Source: Alphaproteobacteria bacterium UBA2784
Lineage (GTDB): Bacteria > Pseudomonadota > Alphaproteobacteria > Micropepsales > Micropepsaceae
NCBI GenBank assembly: GCA_002352285.1
Contig: DEIC01000042.1
Location: 24,219 to 60,141, forward strand
Direction of reading: 5' to 3'
Length of the DNA stretch: 35,923 nucleotides
The position numbers and the translations under genes are program-made. How positions within the stretch are numbered: the first letter of the stretch is position 1; every line of letters begins with the position of its first letter. Below the pieces are notes generated by a model that was given only the letters and a program-made list of their open reading frames with translations, made no database searches and was not told the origin of the DNA. Positions 30,921 through 35,923 of this stretch are shown in pieces.

Positions 30921-32147
30921 ATGACGCAGAAATCGCCGGTTGAGAGCCTTATCCAGCTGAGCGCCTTTGATCCGGTGTCGCGCGAAGACCCGCACGCCCG
31001 CATGAAGCCCCTGCGCGAGCAGTGCCCGGTGTGGCGCGATGAGACCGCCAAGACCTGGGTTGTCAGCCGCTATGCTGATGTGCGCGCGATCGTCAGTGAC
31101 AACACGCTGTGGCGCAATGGCATCAATGCCGAGGAAGGATCGTTTGCGCGCCTGCTGGTGAACCAGGAGAAGCTGGACCTGCCGCCGGGTGAGCGCCAGT
31201 CGATCCTGACGATGGATGATCCCGATCATGCGCGCATCCGCACGCCTCTGGCCAAGGCGCTTTATGCGCGGGTTGCCAAAGCGCGTCCGAAAATCGATGC
31301 CATCGTCAAAGAGACGCTGGACGGTGTCGCAGGAAAAAAGTCCTTTGACCTGATCGAAGATGTCGCCATTCCCATTCCGATCATCACGATTGCGCGCATT
31401 CTGGGCGTGGATGATGCGCGGCTTGGCGAATTCCGGCACTGGTCGGAAGGTGCGATCCTGGCGCTCAATCCCGTGCGCACGCCAGCCGAGACCGCGCATA
31501 TGGAAGCATCCAATGCGGCGCTGGATGCCTATTTCACCGAATTGATGGCCGAGCGCCGCGCCAAGCCGCAGGATGATCTTGTCTCTGACATGGTGGCGCT
31601 GCAGGCGGCGGGCGCGCCCCTGTCGGACATCGAACTCAAGATCAATCTTCTGGCGCTTCTGATCGGCGGAAACCTGACCACCACTGACCTGATCGGCAAT
31701 GGCGTGCGGCTGCTGCTGCTTCATCCGGCAGAGCGTGAAAAACTTGCCGCCAATGCCGCGCTGGCGCCGCAGGCCGTTGAGGAAATCCTGCGTTATGAGG
31801 GGCCGGTGGACATTACGGGCCGCGTGCTTTCCGGCGAACGCGAACTGGGCGGCTGTCCGATGCACAAGGGACAAAGCGTGATGGTCGTTCTGCGCAGCGC
31901 CAACCGCGACCCGGACATCTTCGAGCGGCCGGACGCATTCGACATCACGCGCAAGGCTGTGCCGCATATGTCATTCGGCGGCGGCACCCATATCTGCATC
32001 GGCGCGCCACTGGCGCGGATGGAGGGCATCGCGTTTTTCAGCGTGTTCTTCCAGCGGTTCCCGACGCTGAAGCTGGTGGATGAGGCGCCGCAATGGCGCA
32101 CCCTTCCCTTCTTCCGCGGGCTGGAGCGGTTGATGGTGGAGGTGTGA
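30921..32147 (+). CDS. Cytochrome P450
   Basis: A soluble bacterial class I P450 of 408 residues, which needs external ferredoxin and reductase partners (none in the window). The heme-binding motif is FGGGTHICIG (352-361) with the thiolate ligand C359; the K-helix ExxR is E288-R291 (EEILRYEGPV); MDDPDHARIRTPL (98-110) is the usual C-helix segment. The I-helix reads LLIGGNLTTTDLIGN: the position of the conserved acid (D251 of P450cam) is leucine L252, next to T253, which is unusual. ATG 30921 gives the common length; a Shine-Dalgarno-like GAGGG lies upstream, and a longer frame to 30852 spans the promoter. Substrate unknown. Divergent from the secreted protein. Confidence 0.93.
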   Translation: MTQKSPVESLIQLSAFDPVSREDPHARMKPLREQCPVWRDETAKTWVVSRYADVRAIVSDNTLWRNGINAEEGSFARLLVNQEKLDLPPGERQSILTMDDPDHARIRTPLAKALYARVAKARPKIDAIVKETLDGVAGKKSFDLIEDVAIPIPIITIARILGVDDARLGEFRHWSEGAILALNPVRTPAETAHMEASNAALDAYFTELMAERRAKPQDDLVSDMVALQAAGAPLSDIELKINLLALLIGGNLTTTDLIGNGVRLLLLHPAEREKLAANAALAPQAVEEILRYEGPVDITGRVLSGERELGGCPMHKGQSVMVVLRSANRDPDIFERPDAFDITRKAVPHMSFGGGTHICIGAPLARMEGIAFFSVFFQRFPTLKLVDEAPQWRTLPFFRGLERLMVEV

Positions 32148-32163
32148 GGGGCTAACACATTCT

Positions 32164-32315
32164 GCCTCCCCTTACCTATAAGGGGAGGCGGGACTTACGG
32201 GAGCAGAGCGACCGTAAGTCCGGTGGGGTTGCGGGACGCTGTACTGAGTTTGCAGGTGGTGCCCCCCACCCGTTTGCAAGGGCAAACGTGCCTCCCCCAT
32301 GAACAGGGGGGAGGC
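32164..32315. repeat. Structured intergenic repeat 6 (class III, 152 bp)
   Basis: Hairpins: GCCTCCCCTT-acctat-AAGGGGAGGC, GGACTTACGG-11 nt-CCGTAAGTCC, CGTTTGC-aagg-GCAAACG and GCCTCCCCC-atgaaca-GGGGGGAGGC, with GGTGGGG/CCCCACC linking the halves across a longer linker. It lies between the convergent P450 and gcvPB genes. Confidence 0.85.
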
Positions 32316-32337
32316 GTAAGAATTTTGTCCCTTCTTC

Positions 32338-33900
32338 CTACTCCGCCGCCTCGGCCCGCTTGGGTGGTTCCCAGCGCAGCACGGGCTTGCGGGCCGCCGC
32401 CGTTTCATCAAGCCGCGCACGCGGCGCAAGGAACGGCGCGCCCTTGAAACGCTCCACCTTGCCGGCCCGCGCATCTTCGGCCAGTCCGCGCATTGAGGCG
32501 ATGAAAACGTCGAGCGTTTCCTTTGACTCGGTTTCCGTCGGCTCCACCAGCATCGCGCCGTGAACGACCAGCGGGAAGTAAACCGTCATCGGATGGAAGC
32601 CCTCGTCGATCAGCGCCTTGGCGATGTCGAGTGTGGTGACGCCCTCAAACGCCGTATCGTCAAACAGCGCCTCATGCATGCACGGGCCCGATGCTGCGAA
32701 CGGCGCGTTATAGACATCCTTAAGGCTGGCAAGGATGTAATTGGCATTCAGGACGGCATCTTCCGCCACCTGGCGCAGACCATCGGCGCCGTGGCTGAAC
32801 ATGTAAGTGAGTGCGCGCGTGAACATGCCCATCTGGCCATGGAAGGCGACCATGCGGCCAAAGGGTTTGGCTGCGGGATCTTCGCTGGCATGTTCCACCA
32901 GACGGTGGCCACCCGCCTCACTCACGACATAAGGCAGCGGGACGAAGGGCGCGAGCGCATCGGAGAACACGACCGGCCCGGCACCCGGCCCGCCGCCGCC
33001 ATGCGGCGTCGAGAAGGTTTTGTGCAGGTTGATGTGCATGGCGTCGATGCCGAGATCACCGGGCCGCACGCGGCCGACAATCGCGTTGTAGTTCGCGCCA
33101 TCGCAATAGAAGTAACCGCCCACACCATGAATGGCGTCGGCAATCTCGCGCACCTCGTTCTCGAACAGGCCGCAGGTGTTGGGATTCGTCACCATCACGG
33201 CGGCCACGTCGGGGCCGAGCTTGGCCTTCATCGCGGCCAGATCCACGCGGCCGCGCGGCGTGGCCGGAATGGAATCAACCGTAAAGCCGATCAAAGCTGC
33301 GGTCGCCGGATTGGTGCCATGGGCGCTTTCGGGAACAAGGATGCGCGTGCGCTTTTCACCGCGCGCCTCAATCGCTGCCTTGATCGCCATGAGGCCGCAC
33401 AATTCGCCATGCGCACCCGCCTTGGGCGACATGGCAACTGCCGGCATGCCGGTGAGGACTTTGAGCCAGCGCGCCAGTTCGTCCATCACCTCGAACGCAC
33501 CCGGCACAGTTTCCTGTGGCTGGAGCGGATGGATGTCGGCAAAGCCGGGAAGGCGCGCCATCTTTTCGTTGAGGCGCGGATTGTGCTTCATCGTGCACGA
33601 GCCGAGCGGAAACATGCCCGTATCAATCGAGAAGTTTTTCTGGCTGAGGCGCACATAATGGCGCACGACTTCCGGCTCTGACAGGTCTGGCAGGCCGATG
33701 AAGCCGCGGCGCGCGGTATTGCCAAGGCGGCTTTGCGTGCCCTTGGGTTCGGGCAGGTCAACGCCGATCTTGCCGGGGCGGCCCAGCTCGAAAATCAGCG
33801 GCTCTTCCTGAACCAGCGCGCGATGGCCCGAATGGGTCTGGAATGCATCGGGACGGGCAGCGTTGCCCGGCGTGGTGGCGCGGCCTTCACGGTTCATCAT
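32338..33900 (-). CDS. gcvPB: Glycine dehydrogenase (decarboxylating) subunit 2, GcvPB
   Basis: The PLP-binding C-terminal half of split glycine decarboxylase (P protein), which decarboxylates glycine and transfers the aminomethyl group to lipoyl-GcvH. The 520 residues carry the PLP lysine K294 in INLHKTFSTPHGGGGPGAGP; SAHGTNPATAA and PLGSCTMKHNPR are further family motifs. The GGGGPGAG glycine-rich loop follows the lysine. Its ATG overlaps the gcvPA stop by four bases (ATGA), so the two subunits are made together. The N-terminal 30 residues (NREGRATTPGNAARPDAFQT) are variable. Last gene of the operon; repeat 6 lies after it. Confidence 0.96.
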   Translation of the reverse strand: MMNREGRATTPGNAARPDAFQTHSGHRALVQEEPLIFELGRPGKIGVDLPEPKGTQSRLGNTARRGFIGLPDLSEPEVVRHYVRLSQKNFSIDTGMFPLGSCTMKHNPRLNEKMARLPGFADIHPLQPQETVPGAFEVMDELARWLKVLTGMPAVAMSPKAGAHGELCGLMAIKAAIEARGEKRTRILVPESAHGTNPATAALIGFTVDSIPATPRGRVDLAAMKAKLGPDVAAVMVTNPNTCGLFENEVREIADAIHGVGGYFYCDGANYNAIVGRVRPGDLGIDAMHINLHKTFSTPHGGGGPGAGPVVFSDALAPFVPLPYVVSEAGGHRLVEHASEDPAAKPFGRMVAFHGQMGMFTRALTYMFSHGADGLRQVAEDAVLNANYILASLKDVYNAPFAASGPCMHEALFDDTAFEGVTTLDIAKALIDEGFHPMTVYFPLVVHGAMLVEPTETESKETLDVFIASMRGLAEDARAGKVERFKGAPFLAPRARLDETAAARKPVLRWEPPKRAEAAE

Positions 33901-35243
33901 GACAGCACCTCCGTCAGCGCCGCTTCATATTTCACGCGGTCTGTTTCCGTATTTACTTCGGTTGCTGCAACCACGAGCAGGTTCTCTACCGCCTTCTCGC
34001 CGGGCCACAGGCGCGCGCCGGGCACGCCGCCCAGAACGCCCTTGCCTGCCAATGCGTGCACCACTTCGTGCGCGGGGCGCGGCAGGCGCAGCGTGAACTC
34101 GTTGAAGAAATGTGGCGTCACCAGCTCCACGCCCGGCACCTTTTCCAGACGGCTGGCGAGCGCGCAGGCCGCCTCATGGTTGAGCGCAGCAAGGCGTGTG
34201 AAGCCACGTTCGCCCAACAGCGACATGTGAATGGTGAAGGCAAGCGACATCAGACCCGAGTTGGTGCAGATGTTCGACGTCGCCTTTTCACGGCGGATAT
34301 GCTGCTCGCGCGTGGAGAGGGTCAGCACATAGCCGCGACGGCCATCGGCATCCACGGTCTCGCCGCACAGGCGGCCCGGCATCTGGCGCAGATATTGCTG
34401 CTTGGCGGCAAAGAGGCCGACATAAGGCCCGCCGAAATTGAGGCCGACGCCGATCGACTGGCCCTCGCCCACCACAATGTCTGCGCCCATGTGACCGGGC
34501 GGCGTCACCGCGCCCAGCGACACGACTTCGGTGAAAGCGGCAATCATCAATGCGCCCTTGCCATGCACAATGTCGGCAATGGGGGAAAGATCGCGCACGC
34601 TGCCAAAGACGTCGGGGTTCTGGACCACAACGCAGGCCGTCTTGTCATCAACGAGCGTTGCGAAGTCTTCGCGCGACAGGGGACGTGCGGGCAGCGTGAC
34701 AATCTCCATGCCTGCTGCGGCGCAGACGGTTTCGACTACGGCTGCATAATGCGGATGCAGGGTGCCGGAGAGAACCGCGCGGTTGCGGCGCGTGATGCGG
34801 CTTGCCATCAGCACGGCTTCCGCCGTGCCGGTGGAGCCGTCATAGAGCGAGGCATTGGCCACTTCCATGCCGGTGAGGAGCGCCACCTGCGTCTGGAATT
34901 CAAAGAGATATTGCAGCGTGCCCTGCGCAATTTCCGGCTGATAGGGCGTATAGGAGGTCAGGAACTCCGAACGCTGGATGATGTGGTCAACGCTCGACGG
35001 CACATGATGCTTGTAAGCGCCTGCACCCACAAAGAACGGCACGGAAGACGCCGTCATGTTGCGCGCGGCCATCGCGCCCATGATGCGCTCGACCTCCAGC
35101 TCGCCCTTGTGGCGCGGCAGATCAACCAGCGATTTCAGGCGGGCGGCCTCGGGCACATCGGCAAAGAGATCATCCATCGACTTCGCACCGATGCGGGCAA
35201 GCATCTCGCGACGGTCGGCATCAGTCAGCGGCAAGTAACGCAT
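33897..35243 (-). CDS. gcvPA: Glycine dehydrogenase (decarboxylating) subunit 1, GcvPA
   Basis: The N-terminal half of split glycine decarboxylase, with the PLP-enzyme fold but without the PLP lysine; it pairs with GcvPB. The 448 residues start MRYLPLTDADRREMLARIG and contain family segments such as FLTSYTPYQPEIAQGTLQ, EVANASLYDGSTGTAEA and VGEGQSIGVGLNFGGPYVG. The ATG at 35243 lies three bases after the gcvH stop. GcvP of many other bacteria is one fused chain; the split form is common in alphaproteobacteria, Gram-positive bacteria and archaea. Confidence 0.96.
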   Translation of the reverse strand: MRYLPLTDADRREMLARIGAKSMDDLFADVPEAARLKSLVDLPRHKGELEVERIMGAMAARNMTASSVPFFVGAGAYKHHVPSSVDHIIQRSEFLTSYTPYQPEIAQGTLQYLFEFQTQVALLTGMEVANASLYDGSTGTAEAVLMASRITRRNRAVLSGTLHPHYAAVVETVCAAAGMEIVTLPARPLSREDFATLVDDKTACVVVQNPDVFGSVRDLSPIADIVHGKGALMIAAFTEVVSLGAVTPPGHMGADIVVGEGQSIGVGLNFGGPYVGLFAAKQQYLRQMPGRLCGETVDADGRRGYVLTLSTREQHIRREKATSNICTNSGLMSLAFTIHMSLLGERGFTRLAALNHEAACALASRLEKVPGVELVTPHFFNEFTLRLPRPAHEVVHALAGKGVLGGVPGARLWPGEKAVENLLVVAATEVNTETDRVKYEAALTEVLS

Positions 35244-35246
35244 GGC

Positions 35247-35621
35247 TTAGAGCCCCTTCACAAAGGCGTCGTAGGCATCCCTGGTCATCAGCTTCTGGGC
35301 GTCGCCCGGATTGACGAGGCGGATTTTCATGAACCAGCCCTCGCCCTCGGGATCGGCGTTCACCTTGGCCGGGTCGGCGGAGAGCGCATCGTTCGTTGCC
35401 ACCACTTCACCTGACAGCGGCGCATAGACTTCGCTGGCTGCCTTCACGCTCTCGACAACGGCGGCTTCCTTTTCGGCCTCCACCTTTTTGCCGATGGCGG
35501 GCAGTTCGACATAGACGACATCGCCCAATTGCTCGGCGGCATAGCGCGTGATGCCAACGGTTGCGACGCCGTTTTCAATCCGCACCCATTCATGCTGTTC
35601 GGTAAAGCGGGTCTCGCTCAT
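35247..35621 (-). CDS. gcvH: Glycine cleavage system H protein, GcvH
   Basis: The lipoyl carrier of the glycine cleavage system, which shuttles the aminomethyl group between GcvP, GcvT and the dihydrolipoamide dehydrogenase. The 124 residues have the hammerhead biotinyl-lipoyl fold; the lipoylated lysine is K60 in VVESVKAASEVYAP. N-terminus RFTEQHEWVRIE is typical. The Shine-Dalgarno GAGGAG overlaps the stop of the preceding gcvT gene. Operon order gcvT-gcvH-gcvPA-gcvPB on the minus strand. Lipoate ligases or lplA/lipB are not in the window. Confidence 0.97.
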   Translation of the reverse strand: MSETRFTEQHEWVRIENGVATVGITRYAAEQLGDVVYVELPAIGKKVEAEKEAAVVESVKAASEVYAPLSGEVVATNDALSADPAKVNADPEGEGWFMKIRLVNPGDAQKLMTRDAYDAFVKGL

Positions 35622-35631
35622 TTTGATCTCC

Positions 35632-35923
35632 TCAACCTCTGAAATAGCGGTGCGGTACGAAGGGCATGGGAACGACGGTGGCCGGGCGCAGCTCGCCGCG
35701 CACCATCAGGCCCAGTTTGGCGCCGTCATTGCCGAAAGCGGTTTCGACATAGCCCATCGCCATGGGGCCATTGAGCGTGGGGCCAAAGCCGCCGGATGTG
35801 ATGACACCGATCTTGCGGCCATCGGCATGGATTTCGGTGCCCTCTCGCGCGGGGGCGCGGCCTTCAGGCGCAATGCCTACGCGCTTGCGTGAAGCGCCAT
35901 CGAACAATTCACCCATGATGCGG
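35632..35923 (-). CDS. gcvT: Aminomethyltransferase GcvT (C-terminal part, cut by the window edge)
   Basis: The last 96 residues of the T protein, which transfers the aminomethyl carbon from lipoyl-GcvH to tetrahydrofolate to give 5,10-methylene-THF and releases ammonia. Visible are the C-terminal barrel segments GIAPEGRAPAREGTEI, GVITSGGFGPTLNGPMAMGYV and the end FVPHRYFRG. The frame continues through the window edge (R-I before MGELFDG), so the ATG at 35916 is internal. Its TGA is 10 bp before gcvH. Any glycine riboswitch would lie upstream of this gene and outside the window. Confidence 0.93.
   Translation of the reverse strand, partial: RIMGELFDGASRKRVGIAPEGRAPAREGTEIHADGRKIGVITSGGFGPTLNGPMAMGYVETAFGNDGAKLGLMVRGELRPATVVPMPFVPHRYFRG

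Noticed and set aside
30834..31967. A 377-codon minus-strand open frame over the P450 gene.
   Set aside because: The P450 frame holds all family motifs; the antisense product has none.
34056..35414. A 452-codon plus-strand open frame over gcvPA and gcvH.
   Set aside because: It spans two genuine minus-strand genes and its translation is low-complexity His/Arg/Ala.

Overview
The window is a GC-rich stretch of an alphaproteobacterial chromosome. The evidence is the solitary GANTC methyltransferase CcrM, an F0 ATP synthase operon with both b' and b subunits and no F1 genes beside it, split glycine dehydrogenase subunits (gcvPA/gcvPB), ETF-ubiquinone oxidoreductase, and the order PA0069-type radical SAM / rnhB / ccrM / mutY / DUF721 / dsbA-like / smc, which I recall from Hyphomicrobiales-type genomes. 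A placement in or near Hyphomicrobiales (Parvibaculum-like lineages are one possibility) is inference from gene content only. I found no rRNA, tRNA, CRISPR array, insertion sequence or prophage.

Layout. 1-1176: the 5' part of a short-chain dehydrogenase (minus) and a secreted SleB-type cell wall hydrolase (plus). 1170-4677: the nadA-nadB-nadC operon (minus) for de novo NAD synthesis, preceded by two near-identical 19-bp palindromes placed like repressor operators. 4978-5961: a HTH antitoxin / PIN toxin pair. 5975-7252: a tight minus-strand trio (DUF2007, TrmN6-like methyltransferase, small zinc-ribbon membrane protein). 7545-9664: polyprenyl diphosphate synthase convergent with ispE. 9673-13160: TPR protein and ETF-QO. 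13276-14722: UDG-family protein and moaB. 14725-16606: an unknown four-helix membrane protein and two rSAM/selenodomain-associated transferases. 16723-26890: the genome-maintenance block, ending with smc and a basic TetR-like protein. 27148-29847: atpI-atpB-atpE-atpF'-atpF. 30025-32147: a secreted SH3-like protein divergent from a cytochrome P450. 32338-35923: the glycine cleavage operon gcvT(partial)-gcvH-gcvPA-gcvPB on the minus strand.

The most interesting non-coding signals are: (i) six GANTC sites, the target of CcrM itself, packed into 67 bp just upstream of ccrM; (ii) the paired palindromes over the nadA promoter and leader; (iii) six structured intergenic repeats of about 110-150 bp made of nested hairpins, three of which have outer arms that are Shine-Dalgarno-like (GGAGGAGG) and its complement, so that they may donate or hide ribosome binding sites of neighbouring genes. 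Protein-level oddities are a UDG family member without any of the four iron-sulfur cysteines, a P450 whose I-helix acid is replaced by leucine, and a CcrM whose C-terminal tail runs 66 nt into the opposing mutY gene.
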